A stretch of 64,000 bases of DNA from Pelomonas sp051857475 (GCF_051857475.1 NZ_JBPZGZ010000007.1:124001-188000); one strand, 5' to 3'; counted from the stretch's first letter, positions 24,410 to 33,474 are shown. The notes: generated by a model from the sequence alone, not told the origin. Numbers and translations: made by a program.

Positions 24410-25366
24410 TCAGAACGGGTTGTTCTTGGCGCGCTGCAGCGCGGCGGCGCCGATGCGCTGCTGCGCACTCGGGCTCAGCAGCACGTCACCGGCCCACAGC
24501 CATTGCGTGATGTTGGCGTCCTGCACCAGCGTGTCCGTCGTGCAATCCTGCGGCGCGACATCCGTGCGGCAGGCGGCATTGGTCACGTCGGTGTAGCCGA
24601 AGGCGGTCGGGAAGCGGGCGATCTGCTGGATGGTTTCGTCCACCAGCACCAGGCCGACCAGGCGACCGTCGTTGAGCAGGTTCAGGCGCAGAGCCGTGTT
24701 GAAGGCCGCGCTCAGGTCGTTCAGGAAGACGGCGCGGTCGATGTCGGGCTGGCTGACCTTCTCCTTCTGGCCGAAGGGCGTCAGGCCGACATCGAAGATG
24801 GTGCCGACCAGCACGCGGCCGTTGGCATTGGCGATGCGGTTGGCCTGGTCGGCCAGCAGCTTGCCCCGCGCCTTGGCCTCGTTGATCAGCGAGTCGCGGT
24901 TTTGCGCCGGAAACTGGCGGTAAAGCTCCAGGATGTCGTTGACACCGACCATGATGGACACGATGTCCTTGGGGCCGAAGCGGTCGTTGGACAGATGCCG
25001 GTCGATCTGGTCACGCACATCGCCCACCTTGTTGCCGGCGGTCGCGTACATGATGCCCTGGGGCAGGGCCACGAAGTCGCTGTTGCACTGCGGGTAGACG
25101 AAGCCGAAGCCGCTGGCCAGGATCTGGGCCCAGTTCGGATTGGTCTTGCAGTCCACCAGCTTGGTGTCGGCGTTCAGGCCGTTGATGCCGTACTTCTTGC
25201 CGCTCGACAGGATGGTGCCCATCTCGTCACCGAAGGCGATGACGCGGGTCGGTGCAAAGGGATCGATCTGCGAGGTGCCGCCGCCGCAGCCGGCGATCAG
25301 CGCGGCCACCGCGACCGTGGCGAGGGCCAGGCCGCGCTTGAATTTCTGGGACAGGACACGTTGCAT
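24410..25366 (-). CDS. SGNH/GDSL-like lipoprotein with altered catalytic residues
   Basis: This 318-residue lipoprotein has a lipobox LIAGCGG with modified Cys27. The fold resembles SGNH hydrolases. The block I strand is RVIAFGDEMGT, where the nucleophile position of GDS carries Glu. Block III is intact as IMVGVNDILELY. The C-terminal DxxH block reads WAGDVLLSPSAQQ, without the His. On this reading the catalytic Ser and His are both missing, so classical esterase activity is doubtful and it may be a binding protein. The ATG at 25366 directly begins the signal peptide. The sua5 gene ends 34 bp upstream on the same strand. Confidence 0.84.
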   Translation of the reverse strand: MQRVLSQKFKRGLALATVAVAALIAGCGGGTSQIDPFAPTRVIAFGDEMGTILSSGKKYGINGLNADTKLVDCKTNPNWAQILASGFGFVYPQCNSDFVALPQGIMYATAGNKVGDVRDQIDRHLSNDRFGPKDIVSIMVGVNDILELYRQFPAQNRDSLINEAKARGKLLADQANRIANANGRVLVGTIFDVGLTPFGQKEKVSQPDIDRAVFLNDLSAAFNTALRLNLLNDGRLVGLVLVDETIQQIARFPTAFGYTDVTNAACRTDVAPQDCTTDTLVQDANITQWLWAGDVLLSPSAQQRIGAAALQRAKNNPF

Positions 25367-25400
25367 GACGATCAACTCAGGACAGGAAACAACAACAAAC

Positions 25401-26387
25401 TCAATCGGCAAAGGCGGCGGCGGCCCGGCTGAGCCGGTCACGCACACCATCCCAGGCGGGGTCGCGCGGTGGCGCCTCGACCCAGATTTCACGGGCGCCG
25501 GCCGCATCCAGGGCCCGCAACACCGCGAACAGTTCGTGGGCCGCTGCCGCCGGGTCGGCCGGCAGGGCCTGCCAACGCCAGGCTGGCAATCGGGCGCGTG
25601 AATATACAGCCACCCCCTCCAGGCCCCCGCTCGCGGCCGCTGTGGCCAAACGTAAAGCCAGTGCCTGGGCGTCCAGCAGGCGCACATGGGCACTGGGCGC
25701 GTAATGCGCAGCCAGCGTGCCCGAAGCCTTGGGCGCCGCGGCATCCGGCTCGGCCAGCGCCTCGCCGAGGACCGCCTCGATGCGGGCACGGTTGATCAAG
25801 CCGGGGCGCAGCAGCGCGGGCCGCTCCCGGCTGCAGTCGACGATGCTGGATTCGATGCCCACCTCGCAGGCGCCACCGTCCAGCACCATGAGCTCGGGGC
25901 CGAATTCCTCGACGACATGCCTGGCCAAGGTCGGGCTGACGCGGCCAAAGCGGTTGGCGCTGGGCGCGGCGACGCCGTCGACGCCCAGGCCGCGCGCCGC
26001 GGCCAGCACGGCCCGGGCCACCGGATGCGCGGGCGAGCGCAGGGCCACGGTGGCGTGACCGCCGGCCGCGGCCTCGGCCATGCCGGCCCGGCGCGGCACG
26101 ATGACGGTCAGCGGTCCCGGCCAGAAGGCGTCCATCAGCCGGCGCGCGGTGGCCGGCAGATGGTCGGCGAAGGGCTCGGCGCCGGCGGCGTCCAGCACAT
26201 GGACGATCAGTGGGTGGTCGCTCGGCCGGCCCTTGGCGGCAAAGATCCTGGCCACGGCTTCGTCCCGGTCGGCCCGTGCCGCCAGGCCATAGACGGTCTC
26301 GGTCGGCAAGCCCAGCAGCTCGCCGTCGGCCAGGCGGCGCGCGGCGGCCTGCACGGCTTCGGGGTCGTGACCGGGCAGGACCAGCAT
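25401..26387 (-). CDS. Threonylcarbamoyl-AMP synthase (Sua5 type)
   Basis: This 328-residue enzyme makes threonylcarbamoyl-AMP from threonine, bicarbonate and ATP for the t6A37 modification of ANN-decoding tRNAs. The YrdC domain is clear: LLGLPTETVYGLAARA, IFAAKGRPSDHPLIVHV, FWPGPLTVIV and APSANRFGRVSPT. A linker with SGTLAAHYAPSA leads to the C-terminal Sua5 domain, so this is the long Sua5 form and not the short TsaC. Its start overlaps the purK stop by one base, indicating a coupled purE-purK-sua5 transcript. That arrangement is common in Burkholderiales. Confidence 0.95.
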   Translation of the reverse strand: MLVLPGHDPEAVQAAARRLADGELLGLPTETVYGLAARADRDEAVARIFAAKGRPSDHPLIVHVLDAAGAEPFADHLPATARRLMDAFWPGPLTVIVPRRAGMAEAAAGGHATVALRSPAHPVARAVLAAARGLGVDGVAAPSANRFGRVSPTLARHVVEEFGPELMVLDGGACEVGIESSIVDCSRERPALLRPGLINRARIEAVLGEALAEPDAAAPKASGTLAAHYAPSAHVRLLDAQALALRLATAAASGGLEGVAVYSRARLPAWRWQALPADPAAAAHELFAVLRALDAAGAREIWVEAPPRDPAWDGVRDRLSRAAAAFAD

Positions 26388-27550
26388 CAGAAATCGGTCG
26401 GCAGACCCAGCAGCGCCGCGGCCTGCAAAGCCACGGCATGGGCCGCTGCGGGCGTCTCAGCCGTGACGTTCAGATGCCCCATCTTGCGGCCGTGGCGGGC
26501 GTCGGTCTTGCCATACAGGTGCAGGTGCGTGCCCGGCAGGGCCAGCACGCGGTCCCAGGCCGGGGGCGTGGGACCGCCGTCCGCCTTGAACCACAGATCA
26601 CCGAGCAGGTTCAGCATGATGGACGCCGAATGCTGGCGCGGCTCGGGCAGGGGCAGGCCGGCCAGCGCCCTCACCTGCAGCTCGAACTGCGACACGTCGC
26701 AGCCGTTCATGGTCCAGTGGCCGGAGTTGTGCGGGCGCGGCGCCATCTCGTTGACGACGAGGCGGCCGTCCTCCAGCCAGAAGAACTCGACGCACAGCAC
26801 GCCGACATAGTCCAGCGCTTCGGCAACCTGGCGGGCGGCAGCGATGGCCAGCTTCTCCACCTCGGCCGGCACATCGGGCGCCGGCACCTCGGTGACGGCC
26901 AGGATGCCGTCGCGGTGCAGGTTCTGCTGCACCGGAAAGTTGACGATCTGGCCGTCGGCACCGCGCGCGACCAGCACGCTCAGCTCGAACTTCAGCGGCA
27001 GCAGCTGCTCCAGCACGCAGGGCACACGCTTGAGGTGGGCCCAGGCCAGAGCCAGCTCTGCGATCGTCGACACGCGCATCTGGCCCTTGCCGTCATAGCC
27101 CATGCGGCTGGTCTTCAGGATGCCGGGCAGCAGGCCGGGGTCGACGGCCGCCAGCTCGATCTCATTGGTGATGACGGCATGCGGCGCGCAGGGCACGCCG
27201 GCCGCCTCGAAATGTGCCTTCTCGACGGCCCGGTCCTGGCAGACGGCGACGGCTGCGCCGGACGGCGCGACGGTGCGCATGCCCGCCAGGGTCTCCAGCG
27301 CCAGCGCCGGCACATTCTCGAACTCGGTCGTGATCCCGTCGCAGTCCCGCGCCAGCTGGGCCAGGCCGAAGTGGTCGAGGTAGTCAGCCTTGATGTGCTT
27401 CTCGGCCACGGCGCCGGCCGGGCTGATGGCGTCCGGATCCAGCACGATGCAGCGGTAGCCCAGGGCCTGGGCGGCATGGACGAACATGCGGCCGAGCTGG
27501 CCGCCACCGAGGACGCCGAGGGTTGCGACGCCGGGAAGCAGCGCCGGCAT
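26387..27550 (-). CDS. purK: 5-(carboxyamino)imidazole ribonucleotide synthase
   Basis: This 387-residue ATP-grasp enzyme of purine synthesis converts AIR, ATP and bicarbonate to N5-CAIR. The N-terminal LGVLGGGQLGRMFVHAAQ is the signature PurK opening. ATP-grasp residues appear in GYDGKGQMRV and EFFWLEDGRLVVNEMAPRPHNSGHWT, a diagnostic PurK motif. It works directly before PurE. It overlaps purE by one base on the 5' side and sua5 by one base on the 3' side, so translation of the three is probably coupled. Confidence 0.97.
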   Translation of the reverse strand: MPALLPGVATLGVLGGGQLGRMFVHAAQALGYRCIVLDPDAISPAGAVAEKHIKADYLDHFGLAQLARDCDGITTEFENVPALALETLAGMRTVAPSGAAVAVCQDRAVEKAHFEAAGVPCAPHAVITNEIELAAVDPGLLPGILKTSRMGYDGKGQMRVSTIAELALAWAHLKRVPCVLEQLLPLKFELSVLVARGADGQIVNFPVQQNLHRDGILAVTEVPAPDVPAEVEKLAIAAARQVAEALDYVGVLCVEFFWLEDGRLVVNEMAPRPHNSGHWTMNGCDVSQFELQVRALAGLPLPEPRQHSASIMLNLLGDLWFKADGGPTPPAWDRVLALPGTHLHLYGKTDARHGRKMGHLNVTAETPAAAHAVALQAAALLGLPTDF

Positions 27551-28062
27551 CAGCGGAGTTCCTCGCTCATGGCCTGGGCCACGGCCGTCTGCCGGGCGCG
27601 GAAGGCGTTCAGCTTGTCCAGCAGGGCAGCGTCGCCCGTCGCCAGCATGGCCACCGCGAACAGCGCCGCATTGGCCGCCCCGGCATTGCCGATGGCAAAG
27701 GTCGCGACCGGGATGCCCTTGGGCATCTGCACGATGGAGTGCAGGGAATCAACGCCCTGCAGATGGCGGCTGGCGACCGGCACGCCCAGCACCGGCACCG
27801 TCGTCTTCGCGGCCAGCATGCCCGGCAGGTGGGCGGCGCCGCCGGCGCCGGCGATGATGGCCTTCAGCCCGCGGCCACTGGCCGCTTCGGCATAGGCGAA
27901 CATCTCGTCCGGCATGCGGTGGGCCGACACGACCCGCGCCTCGAAGGCGACACCGAACTCGGTCAGAATCTCGGCCGCCTGCTTCATCGTCTCCCAGTCA
28001 CTGCTGGAGCCCATGACGATGCCGATGACGGCATCAGGGTTCTGGGGGGCTGGGGTGGACAA
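27550..28062 (-). CDS. purE: N5-carboxyaminoimidazole ribonucleotide mutase
   Basis: This 170-residue class I PurE converts N5-CAIR to CAIR. GIVMGSSSDWETM and EARVVSAHRMPDEM give the substrate phosphate site and the catalytic His. AGAGGAAHLPGMLA and LGVPVASRHLQGVDSLHSIVQMPKGIPVAT complete the family signature. The start appears to be TTG at 28062, preceded by CCGGAG with 8-base spacing. No ATG lies nearer the conserved N-terminus. It is the first gene of the purE-purK-sua5 operon and is divergent from the thioredoxin-like gene (65 bp). Confidence 0.96.
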   Translation of the reverse strand: MSTPAPQNPDAVIGIVMGSSSDWETMKQAAEILTEFGVAFEARVVSAHRMPDEMFAYAEAASGRGLKAIIAGAGGAAHLPGMLAAKTTVPVLGVPVASRHLQGVDSLHSIVQMPKGIPVATFAIGNAGAANAALFAVAMLATGDAALLDKLNAFRARQTAVAQAMSEELR

Positions 28063-28127
28063 GGTCGCGCTCCGGGGCTCAGAAAAGCCTTGAATTGTAG
28101 GTGGCGCGTCCGCAACTACCCTCAGCC

Positions 28128-29078
28128 ATGATCGACATCACCCTCCAGAACTTCGAAGCCGAACTCATCAATGCCTCCCAGACCCAGCCCGTGCTGCTGG
28201 ACATCTGGGCGCCCTGGTGCGGCCCCTGCCGCACCCTCGGCCCCATTCTGGAAAAGCTGGAAACCGCCTACGCCGGTCGTTTCACGCTGGCCAAGCTGAA
28301 CAGCGACGAGGTGCCCGAGATCGCCTCCCAGCTCAGCCAGATGTTCGGCGTGCGCAGCATCCCCTTCTGCGTGATGTTCGCCGGCGGCCAGCCGGTGGAC
28401 GGCTTTGTCGGCGCCCTGCCCGAAGCCCAGATCCGCGAATTCCTGGACAAGCATGTACCGCCCGGCGAGGAGCTGGAAGCCGAGGCCGACCTGGCCGAAG
28501 CCGAAGAGCTGATGGCCGACGGCGACCTGGAGGCGGCCCTGGCCAAGCTGGCCCATGCGGTGCAGACCGATCCGGGCAACGACAACGCCCGCTTCGACTA
28601 TGTGAAGGCCCTGCTGGAGCTGGGCCTGCTGAACGACGCCCAGGCCGCCTTCGCGCCGGTGGCCGCCAAGGCCGCCGACACGCTGGTGCCCTCGCCGCGC
28701 CTGGCGGCGCTGGCCATCTGGCTCAGCGCCTTCGAAGCCGCGACCGGCGCCGACCCGGCCGCCCTGCAGGCCGCCATCGCGGCCAACAAGCGCGACTTCG
28801 ACGCCCGCTTCACGTTAGCCCAGCTGCACCTGGCCGGCCAGCGCTTCACCGAAGCCATGGACGAGCTGCTGGAAATCATCATGCGCGACAAGGCCTGGAA
28901 CGGCGAGGCGGCGCGCAAGACCTATGTGGCCATCCTGGAGCTGCTGGCCAAGCCGGCTCCCAAGCCGGCCGCCGAGGCCAAGAGCGGCACGCTGGAACTG
29001 GCCGGCAAGGCCGCCGTCGTGCACAGCGACCCGCTGATCGACCAGTACCGGCGCAAGCTGTCGATGGCCTTGTTCTGA
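28128..29078 (+). CDS. CnoX/YbbN-like thioredoxin with C-terminal helical repeats
   Basis: This 316-residue protein is a thioredoxin domain (1-110) with redox motif WAPWCGPCRTLGP, followed by TPR-like helices (about 120-270: LAEAEELMADGDLEAALAKLAHAVQTDPGNDNARFDYVKALLELG). This is the CnoX (YbbN) architecture, a chaperedoxin that protects proteins from over-oxidation and hands them to GroEL. E. coli CnoX lacks the first active-site Cys. Here the complete CGPC is present, so it may also be an active oxidoreductase. The ATG at 28128 was chosen at the start of the thioredoxin fold. It converges on the Ser/Thr kinase gene. Confidence 0.92.
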   Translation: MIDITLQNFEAELINASQTQPVLLDIWAPWCGPCRTLGPILEKLETAYAGRFTLAKLNSDEVPEIASQLSQMFGVRSIPFCVMFAGGQPVDGFVGALPEAQIREFLDKHVPPGEELEAEADLAEAEELMADGDLEAALAKLAHAVQTDPGNDNARFDYVKALLELGLLNDAQAAFAPVAAKAADTLVPSPRLAALAIWLSAFEAATGADPAALQAAIAANKRDFDARFTLAQLHLAGQRFTEAMDELLEIIMRDKAWNGEAARKTYVAILELLAKPAPKPAAEAKSGTLELAGKAAVVHSDPLIDQYRRKLSMALF

Positions 29079-29086
29079 GGCCCGGG

Positions 29087-29106
29087 GGCGGGTCCTGCGA
29101 CCCGCC
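29087..29106. terminator. Bidirectional terminator-like hairpin
   Basis: GGCGGGTC-CTGC-GACCCGCC is a perfect 8-bp stem with a tetraloop in the 34-bp gap between the convergent thioredoxin-like and kinase genes. Only two T residues follow on the plus strand, so it is a moderate candidate. Confidence 0.5.
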
Positions 29107-29112
29107 TTGCGG

Positions 29113-30927
29113 TCAAGGCACGCCGTTGTTGCCGCGGTTGCTGCGGACGTCGCGCAGTCTCACGCATTCGGGATCGTTGTGATAGATCGGCTTTTCGCAT
29201 TGCCGGTCGATGCACCAGGCGCGGGCAAACAGCACCCGGCCGCCGCAGGCTTCGCTGGCCGTGCGCGGCTCATTGGACGCCGCCGCGGTGGACGCGGGCA
29301 CCGGCTTGCTGGGCGGGGCCGTGGCGGGGCTGGGCGCTGCCGGCTCAGGTGCCACCTGCACCGGGCTGCGCGGCACCGGGCGAACCTCGCCGGGCCTTTC
29401 CGTCGTGATGGGCCTTGGCGTCGGCTCACGGCGCGTCGCCGCCGAAGCCGGGTTCGGCCGCGGTACAGCAGCTGATGCGGCGGGCGGCGGGCCCGGCTTG
29501 ATCTGCGGCGGTGGCACCACGACCGCCTGGCTGGCCGGCGCGCTGGGCGGCGCGGGCGCGGGCTCCGCGGGAGCAGGCGCAGGTGCGGGTGCTGGCTCGG
29601 GAGCAGGCGCGGATGCGGGCGCCTCGACAGGGGCCACAACGGACGAAGCCGCGGGCTCAGGCACCACCGTTTCAGGCGCCGCCGGACGCCCGCGCATCTG
29701 CATGACGACCAGGCCCACCAATGCCAAGACCAGCACGCCGCCACCGGCCAGGGCCGGTCCGCGCCAGGAGCGCGGCGCGGCAGGGGCTGGCACCGGCGCC
29801 GGGGGGCCAGGCGCCCGCTTGGGCGGCTTGGGTGACGGCGGCTGGGGCGGCGGTGGGGGCGGCGGAGGCGGCTTGCGCTTGGGCACGACGACGGTGGAGT
29901 CGTCCTCGTCCGGCGGCAGGCCCTCGACGGTGTCGCTGAAATCCAGGTCCAGGGCCTCGGCGGGCGGGCGCGCGACGGGCACGGACGGCGTCGGGGCGAT
30001 GGTCCGCGGCGGCGCCGCATGAAGGGGAGGCACGGCGGCACGGCCATCCAGGGCATCGCGCCAGGCGGCCGCCGTTTGCGGGCGCTGGTGAGGGGCCACG
30101 CGCAGGGCCCAGTCCATGCCGGCCAGGAAGGCCGGCGAGTAGCCGGGAATGTCCAGCGGCGCGAGCTCATCGCCCATGGCCCGGGCCGTGGCCGGCGGCG
30201 GCGGACGCCCGGTGAGCAGCTCGTGCACGGAGCCTGCCAGCGCGTAGAAGTCGGTCCAGGCGCCCTGGCGCAGCGTCGTCGCCTCGGCGTACTGCTCAAT
30301 GGGCGCGAAGCTGGGCTTCAGGATGGCCGTGAAGACCTGGGTCTTGTCACTGATGGCCTGGCGGGCGGCACCGAAGTCCAGCAGGATGGGCGCACTGCCG
30401 TCGGCCGGCATGAAGATGTTGTCGGGCGCGACGTCGCGGTGCCAGACCTGCTGGGCATGCAGGGTCTCGAGGCCGCCGAGGACGGCGTCGAAGATGCGCC
30501 GCACCCAGGCTTCGGGCGGCGGCGTGGGGCGGGCCTTGCGGGCCTCGCGCAGGTTCTGGCCCACCAGGCGGGGCATGGCCATATAGGCCGTGCCATTGGC
30601 CTCCCAGAAGCGGTAGACCTTGAGCAGGGAGGGATGGTCGAAGCGCGCCAGCAGCTTGGCCTCGTTGACGAAGCTGCGCCGGCCGAGATCGAAGGTCTCC
30701 TTCATGGACACCGAACGCACCGACACATGCGATTGCCCATCGCGCAGTGCGAACTGGCTGGGCATGTACTCCTTGATCGCGATCTCGCGCTCCAGCGAGT
30801 GGTCGCGCGCCAGATAGACGATGCCGAAACCGCCCACGCCCAGGGTGCCGGTGATTTCCAGCTCGCCAAAGCGGGTGCCCACCGGCAGGGCATTGATGGC
30901 TTCGTCGTCGCGGAAGTCGGCGGTCAT
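29113..30927 (-). CDS. Membrane-linked Ser/Thr protein kinase
   Basis: This 604-residue Hanks-type kinase has GTLGVGGFGIVYLARD (Gly loop), IAIKEYMP (catalytic Lys), WHRDVAPDNIF (catalytic loop, with Val-Ala in place of the usual Leu-Lys/Arg) and LLDFGAARQ (metal-binding DFG). Kinase residues are about 19-285. A Pro-rich linker with acidic patches is followed by one membrane helix (GVLVLALVGLVVMQM, about residue 400). A long Pro/Ala-rich periplasmic region comes next. It ends in a Cys-containing tail (CGGRVLFARAWCIDRQC) that may form disulfides. The sensor is probably this external tail. A repeat-like protein gene lies 54 bp upstream on the same strand. Its targets are unknown. Confidence 0.92.
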   Translation of the reverse strand: MTADFRDDEAINALPVGTRFGELEITGTLGVGGFGIVYLARDHSLEREIAIKEYMPSQFALRDGQSHVSVRSVSMKETFDLGRRSFVNEAKLLARFDHPSLLKVYRFWEANGTAYMAMPRLVGQNLREARKARPTPPPEAWVRRIFDAVLGGLETLHAQQVWHRDVAPDNIFMPADGSAPILLDFGAARQAISDKTQVFTAILKPSFAPIEQYAEATTLRQGAWTDFYALAGSVHELLTGRPPPPATARAMGDELAPLDIPGYSPAFLAGMDWALRVAPHQRPQTAAAWRDALDGRAAVPPLHAAPPRTIAPTPSVPVARPPAEALDLDFSDTVEGLPPDEDDSTVVVPKRKPPPPPPPPPQPPSPKPPKRAPGPPAPVPAPAAPRSWRGPALAGGGVLVLALVGLVVMQMRGRPAAPETVVPEPAASSVVAPVEAPASAPAPEPAPAPAPAPAEPAPAPPSAPASQAVVVPPPQIKPGPPPAASAAVPRPNPASAATRREPTPRPITTERPGEVRPVPRSPVQVAPEPAAPSPATAPPSKPVPASTAAASNEPRTASEACGGRVLFARAWCIDRQCEKPIYHNDPECVRLRDVRSNRGNNGVP

Positions 30928-30981
30928 AGGCCGGCGAGGGTACCGCAGCCAGGCCGTGCCGAGACTCGGGAGAATGCCCGG

Positions 30982-32148
30982 TCAGCGTGGCGGAGTACCC
31001 AATCCTGAGGACCTCAGGCGCTCGGCCCAATGGCGGCGCTGGGCCGTGTCACGGCCCCAGGCCGCCTGGGCCTCGTCGCCATGGCGGGCAGCCAGCGCGT
31101 CCTCGCGCAGCTTGGCGTAGACCTGGGCCAGGCGGGCATGCAGGGCCGCGCATTCGTCCAGGTCGCAGTGGGCAGCGTCCTCGGCCAGCACCTCGATGGC
31201 CGCCTGGTCGGCCAGCGCGCGGGCGCGCTGCACGTCGCCGGTGTTGGCCCAGCACCAGGCCAGGTCGGCCAGCAGGCTGACGCCGGTGCGGGCCAGGCCC
31301 GCAGCCACGGCCTCGGGCAGATGCGCCTCCAGCAGCGCGGCGGCGGCGGGATAGTCGCCCTGCACGGTCAGCAGCTGGGCGCGCAGCAGCGGCGTCAGGT
31401 CGGCACGGGCCGAACCGCCGACGGCGTCGTCGAAATGGCCGATGGAATCGACACCCAGCAGCACTGCCGGCGCCTCGCCGGGTTGGCCGGCCAGGGCGGC
31501 ATGGCGGATGCGCAGCGCGCGCATCTGCATCTGGTTGTAGAGCAGGGCCGCGAGGCCGGCGTCGTCGCCGTCGGCGCTGGCGGCACGTCGGCCCCAGGCA
31601 TACCAGGCCGAGGCGGCGGCTTCGTCCTGGGCCAGGTCCCAGGCCATGCCCAGGGCGGAGGCGACACGGCACGCGGCGGCGTTCGACGCCGCACCTACAG
31701 ACCCTGCGGCGTTGTCGGCCGGGGCCGCCAGCACGGCGGCCGCGTGGCTGACGAGGCGGTCGACGTTGCGGTCGACAAAAGCCATCTGGGCCAGCCAGGC
31801 GTCGCTGATGGCCTGCAGGGCCGGCAGCCTGGCGGCCTGGGCCATGACCTGGGCCCGTTGCACACGCTCACGGGCACCGCCGCCGAAAGCACTGAAATAA
31901 GCCGTCAGGCCCTCGGCCAGATGCAGCCAGGCGGCCAGCTCGGCGCGCGGATGGACGAGGACGCGGGCCTGCAGCCGGTTCAGTTCCTCGCGGGCCTCGG
32001 CCTCGCGGCCATGGCGCAGCCACAGGATGGCGCGCTGGGCCTGCAGCACGGCGACGCGCGCCGGCATGGCCGCGGCGGCGGCAATCTCGCCATCCAGCCG
32101 CTGCGCCAGCCGGCTCCTCAGCTTGACCGGTCCCGCGACGGCGCTCAT
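30982..32148 (-). CDS. Helical-repeat (TPR-like) conserved hypothetical protein
   Basis: This 388-residue, Ala/Leu-rich helical protein has units resembling TPRs (for example EAREELNRLQARVLVHPRAELAAWLHLAEGL and GDYPAAAALLEAHL). There is no signal peptide, membrane segment or catalytic motif. It starts within the last four bases of purC (ATGA-type overlap), so it is probably co-translated with it. It is followed after 54 bp by the Ser/Thr kinase gene and may serve as that kinase's partner or substrate. That link is inferred only from gene order. Confidence 0.75.
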   Translation of the reverse strand: MSAVAGPVKLRSRLAQRLDGEIAAAAAMPARVAVLQAQRAILWLRHGREAEAREELNRLQARVLVHPRAELAAWLHLAEGLTAYFSAFGGGARERVQRAQVMAQAARLPALQAISDAWLAQMAFVDRNVDRLVSHAAAVLAAPADNAAGSVGAASNAAACRVASALGMAWDLAQDEAAASAWYAWGRRAASADGDDAGLAALLYNQMQMRALRIRHAALAGQPGEAPAVLLGVDSIGHFDDAVGGSARADLTPLLRAQLLTVQGDYPAAAALLEAHLPEAVAAGLARTGVSLLADLAWCWANTGDVQRARALADQAAIEVLAEDAAHCDLDECAALHARLAQVYAKLREDALAARHGDEAQAAWGRDTAQRRHWAERLRSSGLGTPPR

Positions 32149-33041
32149 GCGGTCAACCGCTGCAGGGCTTCTTCGTACTTCTGCACCGTGTTGGCGATGA
32201 CCTCGCCCGGCAGGGCCGGCGCCGGGGCCTTCTTGCCCCAGGGCTGGCCGTCGATGCGCACGGCTTCCAGCCAGTCGCGCACGAACTGCTTGTCGTAGCT
32301 GGGCGGGTTGCTGCCCGGCGCATAGCTCTCGACCGGCCAGTAGCGCGACGAATCAGGCGTCAGCACCTCGTCCATCAGCGTCAGCGTGCCGTCGGCGTCC
32401 AGGCCGAACTCGAACTTCGTATCGGCAATGATGATGCCCTTGGTCAGCGCGAAGTCGGCGGCGCGCTGGTAGAGCTGGATGGAGATGTCGCGCACGCGGG
32501 CCGCGAGGTCGGCACCGATGATGCCGGCCGCCTGCTCGAAGCTGATGTTCTCGTCGTGGTCGCCCATCTCGGCCTTGGTGGCGGGCGTGAAGATGGGCGT
32601 GGGCAGCTTGTCGGCGTTGCGCAGGCCGGCGGGCAGCTGGACGCCGCAGACGCTCTGGCTCTGCTGGTATTCGGCCCAGCCGCTGCCGGCCAGATAGCCG
32701 CGCACGACGGCTTCGATGGGCAGGGGCTTGAGGCGCTTGACCAGCATGGCACGGTCACGGATCTGCTCGCGCTCGTCGCCGCTGACGACGGACAGCGGGT
32801 CGTCGCCGGTCAGGTGGTTGGGGACGATGCCGTCCAGCTTGTCGAACCAGAACAGGGCCATGCGGGTCAGCAGCGCGCCCTTGCCGGGAATCGGCTCGCC
32901 CATGATGACGTCGAAGGCCGACAGCCGGTCGCTGGCGACCATCAGGATGCGGTCCTCGCCGACGGCGTAGTTCTCGCGCACCTTGCCGCGGCCGAGCAGG
33001 GGAAGGGAGGTGAGGCTGGATTCGTACAGGGCTTGGGGCAT
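32145..33041 (-). CDS. purC: SAICAR synthase
   Basis: This 298-residue enzyme joins CAIR with aspartate using ATP to give SAICAR in purine synthesis. The family signatures are GKVRENYAVGEDRILMVASDRLSAFDV (ATP site), RGYLAGSGWAEYQQ, IIIADTKFEFG and LMDEVLTPDSSRYW. The ATG at 33041 was chosen because the protein begins ALYESSLTSLPLLGRGKVR, as in other betaproteobacterial PurC. The last four bases overlap the downstream repeat-protein gene. The upstream receiver gene ends 31 bp away. purE and purK are 5 kb further on, separated by the repeat, kinase and thioredoxin genes. Confidence 0.97.
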   Translation of the reverse strand: MPQALYESSLTSLPLLGRGKVRENYAVGEDRILMVASDRLSAFDVIMGEPIPGKGALLTRMALFWFDKLDGIVPNHLTGDDPLSVVSGDEREQIRDRAMLVKRLKPLPIEAVVRGYLAGSGWAEYQQSQSVCGVQLPAGLRNADKLPTPIFTPATKAEMGDHDENISFEQAAGIIGADLAARVRDISIQLYQRAADFALTKGIIIADTKFEFGLDADGTLTLMDEVLTPDSSRYWPVESYAPGSNPPSYDKQFVRDWLEAVRIDGQPWGKKAPAPALPGEVIANTVQKYEEALQRLTA

Positions 33042-33072
33042 GGCGGCGCGACTCGGGGAGAAGGCCGGGATT

Positions 33073-33453
33073 TTAGGTGCCGCCTCCACCCAGATAGCGG
33101 CGAACCGTGGCCGCAAAGCTATGGACGTCGATGGGCTTGGCCACGTAACCGTCGCAACCCGCGGCGCGAAAGCGCTGTTCATCCCCCTGCATGGCAAAGG
33201 CGGTGAAGGCGATGACGGGCAGGCCGGCGAGATCGGGCGTGGCCTTGATGGCCCTGACCAGGCTCAGGCCGTCGGTGCCGGGCAGCTGGATGTCGACGAG
33301 GGCCAGGGCCGGCCGGCGGGCGCGCAGCCTGGCCCAGGCCTCGTCGACATGCAGGGCGCGGTCGACGACGAAGCCATCGGCCTCCAGCACGTACTGGGCG
33401 AGGTCGAGGTTGAGCTCGTTGTCATCGACGATGAGGATGCGGTTATTGGGCAT
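33073..33453 (-). CDS. Single-domain response regulator (CheY/DivK-like)
   Basis: This 126-residue protein is made of a receiver domain only. RILIVDDNELNLDLAQYVLE gives the acidic pocket. LALVDIQLPGTDGL carries the phosphoacceptor Asp. VIAFTAFAM and YVAKPIDV give the switch Thr and conserved Lys. It resembles DivK-like polar regulators. It lies downstream of the ethylene-receptor-like hybrid kinase on the same strand and is its probable partner. The 170-nt gap holds copy 2 of the structured element. The ATG at 33453 has GGAGAG six bases upstream. That GGAG sits in a 10-bp palindrome CTCCATGGAG, so the ribosome site may be masked. Confidence 0.93.
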   Translation of the reverse strand: MPNNRILIVDDNELNLDLAQYVLEADGFVVDRALHVDEAWARLRARRPALALVDIQLPGTDGLSLVRAIKATPDLAGLPVIAFTAFAMQGDEQRFRAAGCDGYVAKPIDVHSFAATVRRYLGGGGT

Positions 33454-33474
33454 GTGAGCTCTCCATGGAGCGTC

